Positions 45,244 through 54,933 of a DNA stretch of 64,000 nt are shown here, piece after piece. The notes under the pieces were generated by a model. That model made no database searches. It saw only the letters and a program-made list of their open reading frames with translations, and was not told where the DNA came from. The stretch is taken from assembly GCF_033449965.1 (NCBI RefSeq), contig NZ_CP137761.1, forward strand, positions 186,001 through 250,000. The letters are read 5' to 3'. The stretch comes from Bacillus sp. T3. Lineage in GTDB: Bacteria > Bacillota > Bacilli > Bacillales > Cytobacillaceae. Each line of letters begins with the position of its first letter. The stretch's first letter is position 1. Position numbers and translations under genes: made by a program.

Positions 45244-46098
45244 TTAAAGCTTTTTCATAGAAATGGCTTTTCTGATTTTTTGTAAAGCAACTTGAGTTTC
45301 TTCTTTCCGTGCCTTCATAAAGTTTACAAACAGGGCATCGATAATCGTTAGCTGAGCTAAGCGCGAAGCAAGTGCTTCCGAACGATATTCTGTCTCCTCG
45401 GAAACTGTATAAAGCGGAATGTCAACCTGTTGTGATAATGGTGTTTTAGCGAAGCTAGTAATACCGATTGTTTTCGCGCCATTTTCCTTTGCAATTTCAA
45501 GAATATCGAGTATATCTTTATTTACTCCAGAATGAGAGATCAAGACAGCTACGTCTCCCTTTTTTAATTGGGAAGCAGCCATTATTTGAAAATGAGTATC
45601 TAAATATGCATTTGTTGTAACACCAGTGCGAACAAATTTATGGTACGCGTCTAGGGCAATCGTCCCAGATCCACCACTCCCATAAAAATCAATTCTCTTG
45701 GCCTCTTTCATAGCATTTACTGCATTTATCAGCTTGTCCTTGTCTAGAATCCTTAAAGTATCTTCTAAGGTTTTTATATTAAAACGAAAAACTTTCTGAA
45801 CGACCTCGGCCTCATCATCAGATTCCTCAATCGCATCATAAAAATCATGTATGGTAGGATTTACTATTTCAGATGCAAGCGCAATTTTCATTGCCTGATA
45901 TCCTTTGAAGCCTAATCTCTTACAAAAGCGAAAGACAGTTGCTTCAGCCACACTTAATTCCTCAGCGATTTGATAAATTGTCCCATGAACAACTTTGTTA
46001 GGATCATTGAGAATATAATCTGCAATTAATTTATCTTTCTCACTTAGGTCGTTATAAATAAATTTTATCGTAGATAAACAACTGTTTTGCTCTACCAT
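45244..46098 (-). CDS. RpiR-family regulator (HTH + SIS)
   Basis: 284 residues. The N-terminal HTH (IYQIAEELSVAEATVFRFCKR) is followed by a SIS sugar-phosphate-binding domain (RIDFYGSGGSGTIALDAYHKF, AVLISHSGVNKDILDILEIA). It is divergent from gntT1–gntK1–dehydratase–aldolase and is the likely regulator of that operon, sensing a sugar-acid phosphate such as 6-phosphogluconate or KDPG. Confidence 0.88.
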   Translation of the reverse strand: MVEQNSCLSTIKFIYNDLSEKDKLIADYILNDPNKVVHGTIYQIAEELSVAEATVFRFCKRLGFKGYQAMKIALASEIVNPTIHDFYDAIEESDDEAEVVQKVFRFNIKTLEDTLRILDKDKLINAVNAMKEAKRIDFYGSGGSGTIALDAYHKFVRTGVTTNAYLDTHFQIMAASQLKKGDVAVLISHSGVNKDILDILEIAKENGAKTIGITSFAKTPLSQQVDIPLYTVSEETEYRSEALASRLAQLTIIDALFVNFMKARKEETQVALQKIRKAISMKKL

Positions 46099-46502
46099 TT
46101 TTAATTCCCCACTTTCTTCCCTTTATTATATAAGAATTGATATTACAAATTGTGTACAAATTGTGTAAACCGTTTCATTGAAAAATGTGAATAAATTGTG
46201 TATTGTATTTAAAAAGAAATATTTTTTGATATACTCCGTTTATGAAGAAATATTTTTTCATTGCGAAACTCTATGAAAAATTTTACCTTATAAAGGAGTG
46301 TTTCTGTACATTCAAATTTAAAAATCAATGGTCTTAAAAAGTGATCGTCAAGCTTTTCAGTAGCAAGTTTAAAGTATCTTATTATGATGGCAATTTTCAA
46401 GTTTACTTATGTAGTGCTCATATGCTGGTTTTACTAAATGACTTAGTTTATGAGTATGGGATGGGAAGTCCAAGCTATTTTTTATGATTTGGAGGAATGA
46501 CG
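46099..46502. other. Divergent promoter region between rpiR-type gene and gntT1
   Basis: No gene. Direct repeats ACAAATTGTGTA (46143-46170) and a cre-like TGTAAACCGTTTCA (about 46163-46176) lie near the rpiR side. GAAATATTTTTT occurs twice (about 46216 and 46246). GGAGGAATG at 46491 is the gntT1 ribosome binding site. Confidence 0.45.
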
Positions 46503-47849
46503 ATGCCGTTAATCATTGTGGCAATTGGAATAATTGCACTTTTACTATTAATCATGGGTCTAAAACTCAATACGTTTATTTCACTCATTATCGTTTCGTT
46601 TGGCGTTGCTTTAGCACTGGGGATGCCATTAGAGGAAGTTGTTAAGACCATTGAAGCAGGACTAGGCGGAACGCTCGGACACTTAGCCTTAATCTTTGGA
46701 CTTGGTGCGATGCTAGGAAAACTAATCGCTGATTCTGGCGGTGCACAACGAATTGCGATGACGCTAGTAAATAAATTCGGCGAGAAAAATATTCAATGGG
46801 CGGTTGTGGCTGCTTCATTCATTATTGGAATTGCTCTATTTTTTGAAGTAGGTCTAGTATTGTTGATTCCGATCGTATTTGCGATTTCAAAAGAATTAAA
46901 GATTTCAATTTTGTACCTTGGGATTCCGATGACAGCTGCCTTATCTGTCACACACGGCTTCTTACCGCCACACCCAGGACCAACGGTGATCGCTGGGGAG
47001 TATGGCGCAAACATTGGCGAAGTTTTACTTTATGGTTTCATTATTGCTGTTCCAACTGTTTTTCTAGCTGGGCCAGTCTTTACGAAGATCGCGAAAAAGC
47101 TTGTTCCTGCATCGTTTACCAAGACAGGCAGTATCGCTTCTTTAGGAGATCAAAAAACTTTCAAGCTTGAAGAAACTCCAGGCTTTGGAATCAGTGTTTT
47201 TACGGCATTACTTCCTGTTATTTTAATGTCGATTGCCACAATTATTACGTTGCTTCAAAAAACAATTGGGTTTGAAGATAATAGTTTCCTAGCTGTGATT
47301 CGATTTATCGGAGATGCGGGTACTTCGATGTTGATCTCCCTAATGGTTGCAGTCTATACCATGGGCTTGGCTAGAAAAATCCCAATCAAAACCGTGATGG
47401 AATCTTGTACAACGGCGATTACTCATATTGGGATGATGCTGCTAATCATTGGCGGCGGCGGTGCCTTCAAGCAAGTATTAATTAACGGCGGCGTTGGTGA
47501 TTATGTCGCTGAATTATTCAAAGGAACGTCTTTATCACCGATCCTACTTGCTTGGATTATTGCAGCAATTCTACGTATTTCATTAGGGTCTGCCACTGTC
47601 GCAGCATTAACAACGGCTGGTTTGGTAATCCCAATGCTCGGCCATTCAGATGTTAACCTGGCTTTAGTGGTGCTCGCAACAGGTGCAGGAAGCTTAATTG
47701 CTTCACACGTAAATGATGCTGGTTTCTGGATGTTTAAAGAGTACTTTGGTTTATCGATGAAGGAAACCTTTGCGACATGGACCTTGCTTGAGACGATTAT
47801 TTCTGTAGCTGGATTAGGGTTTATCTTATTACTAAGTTTGTTTGTATAG
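46503..47849 (+). CDS. gntT: Gluconate permease, copy 1
   Basis: 448-residue GntP-family gluconate:H+ symporter from ATG 46503 (MPLIIVAIG). Signatures are GLGAMLGKLIADSGGAQRIA, LPPHPGPTVIAGEYGANIG, SLGSATVAALTTAGL and SHVNDAGFWMFKEYFGLS. By my count it differs from the copy at 56497-57843 at six residues. Long DNA stretches are identical, in inverted orientation. It heads an operon with a kinase, a dehydratase and an aldolase. Confidence 0.95.
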   Translation: MPLIIVAIGIIALLLLIMGLKLNTFISLIIVSFGVALALGMPLEEVVKTIEAGLGGTLGHLALIFGLGAMLGKLIADSGGAQRIAMTLVNKFGEKNIQWAVVAASFIIGIALFFEVGLVLLIPIVFAISKELKISILYLGIPMTAALSVTHGFLPPHPGPTVIAGEYGANIGEVLLYGFIIAVPTVFLAGPVFTKIAKKLVPASFTKTGSIASLGDQKTFKLEETPGFGISVFTALLPVILMSIATIITLLQKTIGFEDNSFLAVIRFIGDAGTSMLISLMVAVYTMGLARKIPIKTVMESCTTAITHIGMMLLIIGGGGAFKQVLINGGVGDYVAELFKGTSLSPILLAWIIAAILRISLGSATVAALTTAGLVIPMLGHSDVNLALVVLATGAGSLIASHVNDAGFWMFKEYFGLSMKETFATWTLLETIISVAGLGFILLLSLFV

Positions 47850-47878
47850 GTTTTCAGCTTCATCTAGTTAAAAAAAGC

Positions 47879-47907
47879 GGAATGGGTGGGAATTCTCACC
47901 TATTCCA
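47879..47907 (+). other. Hairpin between gntT1 and gntK1
   Basis: GGAATGGGTGGGAATTC and GAATTCTCACCTATTCC fold into a nearly perfect hairpin without a T run. It could stabilise or process the upstream mRNA. Confidence 0.45.
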
Positions 47908-47933
47908 AAACAAATAGGAAAGGGTGTTTGTGA

Positions 47934-49478
47934 ATGTCTGAATCATTATACATGCTAGGAGTTGACATCGGGACAACAAGCACAAAGGCGGTACTATACA
48001 AGGAAACTGGAGAAGTTGTTACAACCTATACGGTAGGATATCCTTTGCATAGTCCAATTCCTTCAGTTGCAGAGCAGGACCCTGATCAAATTTTCAAATC
48101 AGTGATGACCGTTATTAAGGAAACAGTAAAAGCTGCTGCAATAGATCCAGTAAAGCTATCATTGGTTTCTTTTAGTTCAGCAATGCATAGTGTTATAGCT
48201 GTCGATCAAGAAGGAAAGCCCTTAACGAATTCAATCACTTGGGCGGATAGCAGAAGTAAGAAATGGGCTGATTTAATCAATAAGGAAATGAATGGGTTGG
48301 AGATCTACCAACGAACGGGTACTCCAATTCATCCAATGTCACCACTACCGAAAGTAATGTGGCTTCGCAACGAACAAAGTGAAATATTTTCGAAAACATA
48401 TAAGTTTATTGGGATAAAGGAATATGTTTTTTATAAATTTTTCAATCGTTACGTGATTGATTATTCGATTGCATCTGCAACAGGTATGTTTAATTTAAAT
48501 AATTTAGATTGGGATAAAGAGGCTTTGGAAGTTGCAGGTATTACACCTGATCAACTATCTGAAATCGTACCAACGACTTATTATTTAACGGACCTTAATG
48601 AAGCATTTGCAATGGAAATGAATATTCCACCATCAACGCCTTTTGTTGTTGGTGCTAGTGACGGTGTGTTGTCTAATTTAGGAGTAAATGCAATTGATCC
48701 TGGTGTTGTAGCCGTCACGATTGGCACCAGTGGAGCGATTCGAACCATTGCTGAAAAACCTGTAACAGATCCAAAGGGGAGGATATTTTGTTACGCCTTA
48801 ACAGATAAGCATTGGGTGATTGGTGGTCCTGTTAATAATGGAGGAATGACATTTCGTTGGGTACGTGATGAGTTTGCGGCATCTGAGGTTGAGACGGCTG
48901 CAAGACTTGGTATCGATCCTTATGAAGTGCTAACGAAGATTGCAGACCGAGTTGCACCTGGCGCAGATGGATTGATTTTCCACCCGTATTTAGCGGGAGA
49001 ACGCGCACCACTATGGAATTCTGATGCACGCGGTTCTTTCTTCGGTTTAGGTTTACATCATAAAAAAGAGCATATGATTCGGGCTGTTTTAGAAGGTGTC
49101 ATTTTGAATCTATATACGGTTCAATTAGCACTTCAGGAATTAATCGGTACGCCTAAAAAAATTCAAGCTACTGGAGGATTCGCACGATCCCCATTATGGA
49201 GACAAATGATGGCTGATATTGTTGGTCAAGAAGTTGTTGTACCAGAAAGCTTTGAGAGCTCTTGTTTAGGAGCAGCAGTCCTTGGTTTGTATGCTTTAGG
49301 TAAGATTGATTCGTTTGATATTATGGAAAACCTTGTAGGCTCAACTCATCGCCACGTACCTATAAAAGAGAATGTTGATATTTATGAGGATTTAATTCCA
49401 ATCTATATCCGCATTTCACGTGTATTAGAAAACGAATATCAGGCAATTGCAGAATTTCAAAGAAAACAATTAGGCTAA
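47934..49478 (+). CDS. gntK: Gluconate kinase, FGGY family, copy 1
   Basis: 514 residues. The N-terminal ATPase phosphate loop LGVDIGTTSTKAVLYKE, SFSSAMHSVIAVD, the second-domain VTIGTSGAIR, and FGGY motif region GGFARSPLWRQMMADIVGQE are all present. It makes 6-phosphogluconate. It is clearly more diverged from the second kinase (57866-59407) than the permeases are from each other. AGGAAAGGG lies upstream. Confidence 0.95.
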   Translation: MSESLYMLGVDIGTTSTKAVLYKETGEVVTTYTVGYPLHSPIPSVAEQDPDQIFKSVMTVIKETVKAAAIDPVKLSLVSFSSAMHSVIAVDQEGKPLTNSITWADSRSKKWADLINKEMNGLEIYQRTGTPIHPMSPLPKVMWLRNEQSEIFSKTYKFIGIKEYVFYKFFNRYVIDYSIASATGMFNLNNLDWDKEALEVAGITPDQLSEIVPTTYYLTDLNEAFAMEMNIPPSTPFVVGASDGVLSNLGVNAIDPGVVAVTIGTSGAIRTIAEKPVTDPKGRIFCYALTDKHWVIGGPVNNGGMTFRWVRDEFAASEVETAARLGIDPYEVLTKIADRVAPGADGLIFHPYLAGERAPLWNSDARGSFFGLGLHHKKEHMIRAVLEGVILNLYTVQLALQELIGTPKKIQATGGFARSPLWRQMMADIVGQEVVVPESFESSCLGAAVLGLYALGKIDSFDIMENLVGSTHRHVPIKENVDIYEDLIPIYIRISRVLENEYQAIAEFQRKQLG

Positions 49479-49492
49479 CAATAGGGGAGATT

Positions 49493-51136
49493 ATGATGGA
49501 AAACAGACTATCTACGATAAAGCCATATACTCGGGCAATTTTAAAGGCGCATCTTTGCTCTTGTGGAGTTCAATATAATCAAATGGGGAAACCAGTAATC
49601 GCCATTGCGAATTCTTGGAATGAAATTGTTCCAGGGCATGTTCATTTACGTCAGGTTGCCGATGCTGTGAAGGAAGGCGTCATTGAAGCTGGTGGCTTAC
49701 CGTTAGAATTTAATACGATTGCTGTTTGTGACGGGATTGCTCAAGGCCATGATGGGATGAAGTACTCTTTACCAAGTCGAGAAACGATTGCCGACAGTGT
49801 AGAGGTTATGGTCAAGGCTCACGGAATTTTTGATGGGATGGTTGCTTTAAGCTCTTGCGACAAGATTGTTCCAGGAATGCTTATGGCTACAGCACGGTTA
49901 AATCTACCGAGTGTTGTCGTATTAGGTGGTGTGATGCCAAATCACATTAAGCCAAAGGAATCTAAGGAAGCTCGTAAGCAATTTCTAGCTGGAGAATTAG
50001 ACGAAAAAGGGCTGGTTGAAATTTCAAATAAATATTATCCAAGTGCAGGGGCATGCCCGTTTTTAGGGACGGCTAATACGATGCAGGGCTTAACAGAATC
50101 ACTAGGTATGGCGATTCCAAAAAGCTCGTGGATGCGTGCTTTATCTGATGAACAGCTTGAGGCTGCCAAAGAAGCGGGGCGCCGGGCAGTAGAGCTTGTT
50201 CGAAAAGGGATTACACCAAAAGACATTATGACCATTGATGCCTTTAAAAATGCAATCTCAGTCCTTTTAGCCATGGGTGGCTCGTTAAATGCTTGTCTCC
50301 ACCTTCCGGCAATTGCCCATGAATTAGGTATCGATCTGCCGATGGATTTATTTGATGAAATTAGTCGTAAAGTTCCATTTCTTGCAGGAGTTACACCTAA
50401 TAACAACGAGTATACAACGAATGACCTGCAACGTGCGGGTGGAATACCAGCATTAATGAAGGAACTAGCAGGTAATATTAACTTAAATGCATTAACCGTC
50501 ACTGGTAAAACAGTTGGTGAAAATATAGCCGATGCGGTCGTTCTTGATCGAGAAATTATTTACCATTTAGATCAACCGATCGATCAGGAAGGTGGAATTG
50601 CTGTATTAAAAGGGAATCTTGCTACTCAGGGTGCACTAATCAAGCAATCAGCAGTTGCCGAAAGCCTTAAAAAGTTTAGAGGACCAGCTAAAGTATACAA
50701 CTCTGAAGAGCTTTTTTTAGAGTCCTTTGAAGCTGGTGAAATTGAAGAAGGGGATGCGGTCGTGATTCGCTATGAAGGGCCAAAAGGTGGACCAGGTATG
50801 CGCGAACTACACCGTTGTACAGAAGTATTAGGGAAATATAACCGTATTGCTTTAATTACAGACGGACGGTTCTCAGGCGCATCAGCAGGATTATCAATAG
50901 GTTATTTAAGTCCTGAAGCAGCAGAAACGGGGAATATCGCTCTAGTTGAAAATGGAGATATGATCGAGATCGATATTTATGAGCGAAGACTTCAGCTAGA
51001 AGTACCAAATGTTGAATTAGAATTACGGCGTGAAAAGCTTGAGGCAGTAAAGCGTGAAGCTAGTAAATATTTAAGATTATATTCCATTAGTGCTTCATCT
51101 GCCGCAACAGGGGCTGTTCGAGTATTACCAGAATAA
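49493..51136 (+). CDS. IlvD/Edd-family dehydratase (sugar acid)
   Basis: About 547 residues of the dihydroxyacid/6-phosphogluconate dehydratase family. Cys ligands for the Fe-S cluster are visible in VCDGIAQGHDGM, SSCDKIVPGM and GACPFLGTANTMQ, and GGPGMRELH and DGRFSGASAGLS are C-terminal signatures. Placed between gluconate kinase and KDPG aldolase, it most simply dehydrates 6-phosphogluconate to KDPG (Entner-Doudoroff). The sequence looks IlvD-like rather than like classical Edd, so gluconate or another acid remains possible. Confidence 0.85.
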   Translation: MMENRLSTIKPYTRAILKAHLCSCGVQYNQMGKPVIAIANSWNEIVPGHVHLRQVADAVKEGVIEAGGLPLEFNTIAVCDGIAQGHDGMKYSLPSRETIADSVEVMVKAHGIFDGMVALSSCDKIVPGMLMATARLNLPSVVVLGGVMPNHIKPKESKEARKQFLAGELDEKGLVEISNKYYPSAGACPFLGTANTMQGLTESLGMAIPKSSWMRALSDEQLEAAKEAGRRAVELVRKGITPKDIMTIDAFKNAISVLLAMGGSLNACLHLPAIAHELGIDLPMDLFDEISRKVPFLAGVTPNNNEYTTNDLQRAGGIPALMKELAGNINLNALTVTGKTVGENIADAVVLDREIIYHLDQPIDQEGGIAVLKGNLATQGALIKQSAVAESLKKFRGPAKVYNSEELFLESFEAGEIEEGDAVVIRYEGPKGGPGMRELHRCTEVLGKYNRIALITDGRFSGASAGLSIGYLSPEAAETGNIALVENGDMIEIDIYERRLQLEVPNVELELRREKLEAVKREASKYLRLYSISASSAATGAVRVLPE

Positions 51137-51172
51137 TCGTTATACTTTTTAATAGAATAGGAGATTACGAGT

Positions 51173-51814
51173 ATGAGCTTTCAAGAAATTAAAAATCGTG
51201 GTGTTGTAGCGGTCATTCGTGATGCAAAGGTGGATACAATCGTTCCAATTGCGAAGGCATTGCAGCAGGGTGGAGTAACAGCGTTGGAAATTACAATGGA
51301 AACGCCCAAGGCACTATCAATCATCGAAATATTAGCCGACCAAATGGATGATGACGTGTTAGTAGGTGCAGGGACAGTATTAGACCCTGAGACAGCTCGT
51401 GCTGCCATTATGTCAGGCGCAAAATTTGTTTTCTCACCAACTGTTAATATAGAAACAATTAAAATGACCAAGCGTTATGGGGTGATTAGTGTACCTGGTG
51501 CCTTTACCCCAACAGAAGTATTAACGGCTTATGAGCATGGTGCAGATTTAATTAAAGTATTTCCTGCAAACACTGGTGGACCGGGTCATTTAAAAGCAAT
51601 CCGTGGACCATTACCACATATCCCACTTATGCCAACAGGAGGGATTGATCTAAACAATGTTGGTTCTTTTATTAAAGCAGGTGCCATTGCTGTAGGTGTA
51701 GGAAGCACGTTAGTGGATTGTAAAAAACCTTTTAATGACAAGTATTTACAGGATCTAATAGCTACCGCTAAAGCATTTGTTTCCGAGGTTGAGAAAGCAA
51801 GAAGCAAATCTTAA
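51173..51814 (+). CDS. eda: KDPG/KHG aldolase
   Basis: 213 residues, class I aldolase of the Eda family. Catalytic Glu in TALEITMETPKA and Schiff-base Lys in HGADLIKVFPANTGG, with the glycine-rich phosphate site MPTGGIDLNNVG. It cleaves KDPG to pyruvate and glyceraldehyde-3-phosphate. Last gene of the gluconate operon, followed by a terminator. Confidence 0.95.
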   Translation: MSFQEIKNRGVVAVIRDAKVDTIVPIAKALQQGGVTALEITMETPKALSIIEILADQMDDDVLVGAGTVLDPETARAAIMSGAKFVFSPTVNIETIKMTKRYGVISVPGAFTPTEVLTAYEHGADLIKVFPANTGGPGHLKAIRGPLPHIPLMPTGGIDLNNVGSFIKAGAIAVGVGSTLVDCKKPFNDKYLQDLIATAKAFVSEVEKARSKS

Positions 51815-51833
51815 TATACATGGTTAAACGTAA

Positions 51834-51866
51834 TCAGGTTGAGGACAATATGTTCTTAACCTTTTT
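51834..51866 (+). terminator. Terminator of the gluconate/Entner-Doudoroff operon
   Basis: AGGTTGAGGAC pairs with GTTCTTAACCT, followed by TTTTTTT. Confidence 0.8.
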
Positions 51867-52020
51867 TTATGTCATCATAATACAAGTTTTTTTATGAGTA
51901 CTAAGAAAATCTTAAGAATTGCATCAAGAGTTTGTTAAGATTTGATTGATATGATTCCCTTAAAAGTAATAATTAAGGGGTGATACATAGATTAAAACAC
52001 AAAAATAGGAGTGGATGCTC

Positions 52021-52707
52021 ATGAACATACTGGTTTGTGATGATGATAGTGCAATTGTCGATGCAATCGGAATCTATTTAGAAAATGAAGGCTATAAAAT
52101 ATTCAAAGCATTTAATGGAATGGAGGCATTAGAAGTAGTCGCAAATCATGAGATTCAACTTATTCTGATGGATATTATGATGCCCAAAATGGATGGGATA
52201 CGGGCGACGGCAAAGATTAGAGAAGATTATAAGATTCCGTTAATCATGTTGTCGGCCAAATCGGAGGATACCGACAAAATTTTAGGGCTAAATTTAGGCG
52301 CAGATGACTATATCACGAAGCCTTTTAATCCCTTAGAGCTGATAGCAAGGGTGAAGTCTCAGTTGCGAAGATATACAACCTTCGGTGGTCTAGAAACAAA
52401 GTCGAATGTATTTAGAACGGGTGAACTGATTATCAACGATGAAACAAAAACGATTACGGTCGATGGAGATGAGGTCCATCTGACACTGGTACAGTATAAA
52501 ATCTTAAAGCTCTTAACTGCAAATGCAGGAAGAGTATTTTCAATTGAGGAGATATACGAAAAAGTGTGGAATGAACCATCCTTTAATCCGGAAAATACCG
52601 TAACGGTTCATATTAGAAAAATCAGAGAAAAAATTGAAATTAATCCGAAGGAACCAAAATATTTAAAGGTGGTGTGGGGAGTTGGATACAAGGTGGAAAA
52701 ACGATAG
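52021..52707 (+). CDS. OmpR/VanR-type response regulator
   Basis: 228 residues from ATG 52021 (MNILVCDDDSAIV), with AGGAGTGG upstream. Receiver domain with DDD, the phospho-Asp in LILMDIMMPKMDG and Lys in DDYITKPFN. C-terminal winged helix with VHLTLVQYKILKLL and VTVHIRKIREKIE. It overlaps the kinase gene by 26 bases. The pair resembles VanRS-like envelope-sensing systems. No target gene is adjacent. Confidence 0.93.
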   Translation: MNILVCDDDSAIVDAIGIYLENEGYKIFKAFNGMEALEVVANHEIQLILMDIMMPKMDGIRATAKIREDYKIPLIMLSAKSEDTDKILGLNLGADDYITKPFNPLELIARVKSQLRRYTTFGGLETKSNVFRTGELIINDETKTITVDGDEVHLTLVQYKILKLLTANAGRVFSIEEIYEKVWNEPSFNPENTVTVHIRKIREKIEINPKEPKYLKVVWGVGYKVEKR

Positions 52708-54772
52708 TTATAGTCACTCATTGATAATGAAAGTAGTTATTTTTATCATTATCATTCTTTGCTTTACTGGTGCTATTAAACAATTTGTTGAGATTGAAAT
52801 CTTAAATGATGGTGATTTTGGGATTGTATTTGAAGAAGACTACTTCCATAGCGAGGCATATGTGCGAGAAATTGAAAGGATAACAAACAACCTAACAAGA
52901 CTACTCAGTGAATATAAGAATGAAGAGCATATTTTAACGGGTGGAACAATTAGTGAAGACGAATTAAGAAGTGAAGAAGAAGAACTTTTTTCAGAGTATC
53001 AATATAATTCTAAAAGTTATAATCCACAGTTAAATGAAGGGGAAAACTATGAGAAATTTAAACAAGAATATGCAGATAAAATTGCCCAAGCTAAAGATCG
53101 ATTAATTAAGGATGATTTAAAGGAATATCACTCCATATTGCAGGACTTAGAAGAATACAAGGACCCATTGTATTATGGAAGTGATGGAGTAAATACTTAT
53201 GCGAATACTGACAAAATAGAGAAAAAGCAGTTTAAATTCAATCCATCTTATATGCTATTTGAGAATTATCAAAGTGAACTTTATCCTAAAGAAATAAACG
53301 AGAACGAAAACTTATTTCGAATTAACGAGGAATTTGATAAATTGGATCCCAAAAGCACAGTCGTGTATATTGCTTTTACGGACAATTTTTTAAATCAAAA
53401 TATAAAGGAATGGCAGGAAAATAAAACAGAAGCAACAAAAAGTCTCTCTAGATTAGGAGGGTTTTTAGCTGGTTTTATTCTAGCTTTTATAATACTAATC
53501 TTTTTGGTTGGACGAAAATCGTTTAAGGATCAAGAAGTCCACTTAAACCCTTTCAATAAATTATATAATGACCTAAATATCGTAATGTGCTTAGGTGTAA
53601 TAACGCTTTGGGTTGCAATGATAGAAGAATGGTTTGAGCAAATTGATATAGCACTCATTCCAATTACTGTTCCGTTTGCGTCAATTGGCTTTATTCTCAT
53701 TTTCTCACTTGTAAAGCATTTCAAGAATAAAACACTGCTTAAGCATACGTTGATTTACCGATTAATGTTTATCTTTGTTCGCTTTATTGGTGATGTATAT
53801 CGAAACGGAAATTTGGCAATCAAGACGGTATTAGTGGTAATCGGTTATCCGCTCTTGATAGCAATTACATTTTTCATGTTTCCAGTAACAATTGGCATTG
53901 CTGCTTGGTTTGCTTTTAAAAAAATCAAATCATTTAATGCCATTAAACAAGGGGTAGGGAGAATAAAGGATGGCGATATTCATCATCACATCACGATCGA
54001 TGGTAAAGGTGAATTTGCAAATCTTGCTGCAGATATCAATAGCATCACCGACGGTTTGAAAAATGCTGTTGATAGTGAATTAAAAAGTGAGCGGCTTAAA
54101 ACGGAGCTCATCACCAATGTGTCGCATGATATTAGAAACCCTTTGACTTCTATTATCACTTATGTGGATTTATTAAAACAAGAAGAGGACCCTGCAAAGG
54201 TCGCAGAGTATATTGATGTTTTAGAGCAAAAATCAAAACGATTGAAAATCTTAACAGATGATTTATTTGAGGCATCAAAGGCTTCGAGCGGAAGTATCCC
54301 AGTTCAATTAGAGCGAGTCGATATTGTTTCGTTAATTTCGCAGGGACTAGGAGAAGTGAATGAAAAAATTGAAGCATTAGATTTAGATTTCAAGCTAAAT
54401 TATCCAAAGGATAAGGTATATGTAAATGCAGATGGAAAATTATTATGGAGATCAGTCGAGAATCTATTATCAAATATCTTCAAATATGCACAAAGACAAT
54501 CCCGAGTTTATATCGATATTATAGATGAAGGACACGAAGTCTTAATCATCCTTAAAAATATTTCAGCATATGAGTTAAATATCTCATCAGACGAATTAAT
54601 GGAACGTTTCAAACGAGGTGATGAATCGAGGTCTAGCCAAGGTAGTGGCTTAGGTCTATCAATTGCGAAAAGCTTAATTGAAATCCAAAGTGGGCGTTTT
54701 TCGATTCAAATAGATGGTGATTTATTTAAAGCGATGATATATTTACCGAAATATAAAATAGGAGGAAAATGA
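52682..54772 (+). CDS. Sensor histidine kinase (VanS-like, long sensor)
   Basis: About 696 residues. TTG 52682 is the longest start, and an ATG at 52727 (MKVVIFIII) is an alternative closer to the first TM. There is a first TM at about 17-33, an extracellular domain of about 220 residues rich in Glu/Lys, then several TM segments between about 257 and 415, HAMP-like RIKDGDIHHHITIDGKGEF, DHp LITNVSHDIRNPLTSI and an ATP-binding region ending GSGLGLSIAKSLIEIQ. Translationally coupled to the response regulator. Confidence 0.92.
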   Translation: MDTRWKNDSYSHSLIMKVVIFIIIILCFTGAIKQFVEIEILNDGDFGIVFEEDYFHSEAYVREIERITNNLTRLLSEYKNEEHILTGGTISEDELRSEEEELFSEYQYNSKSYNPQLNEGENYEKFKQEYADKIAQAKDRLIKDDLKEYHSILQDLEEYKDPLYYGSDGVNTYANTDKIEKKQFKFNPSYMLFENYQSELYPKEINENENLFRINEEFDKLDPKSTVVYIAFTDNFLNQNIKEWQENKTEATKSLSRLGGFLAGFILAFIILIFLVGRKSFKDQEVHLNPFNKLYNDLNIVMCLGVITLWVAMIEEWFEQIDIALIPITVPFASIGFILIFSLVKHFKNKTLLKHTLIYRLMFIFVRFIGDVYRNGNLAIKTVLVVIGYPLLIAITFFMFPVTIGIAAWFAFKKIKSFNAIKQGVGRIKDGDIHHHITIDGKGEFANLAADINSITDGLKNAVDSELKSERLKTELITNVSHDIRNPLTSIITYVDLLKQEEDPAKVAEYIDVLEQKSKRLKILTDDLFEASKASSGSIPVQLERVDIVSLISQGLGEVNEKIEALDLDFKLNYPKDKVYVNADGKLLWRSVENLLSNIFKYAQRQSRVYIDIIDEGHEVLIILKNISAYELNISSDELMERFKRGDESRSSQGSGLGLSIAKSLIEIQSGRFSIQIDGDLFKAMIYLPKYKIGGK

Positions 54773-54828
54773 TTCAAACAGTTGTGTATTTCAACTTCTA
54801 CAAAAACATATTACCAAAAAGGTTGGAA

Positions 54829-54867
54829 AAGCTAGTAAAAAGGAGAGGCCTCTTTTTCGCTAGCAAA
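54829..54867 (+). terminator. Hairpin terminator after the two-component system
   Basis: GCTAG(TA)AAAAAGGAGAGG folds on CCTCTTTTTCGCTAGC. Confidence 0.6.
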
Positions 54868-54933
54868 TAACTCAATACAGTTAAATTAATGGTATGATAC
54901 CTAATAGGTATACCAAGAAGGAGTTGAGTGTAA

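Noticed and set aside
46209..46400. Minus-strand 63-residue ORF upstream of gntT1
   Set aside because: No ribosome binding site, low-complexity AT-rich sequence, and it lies in the divergent promoter region.
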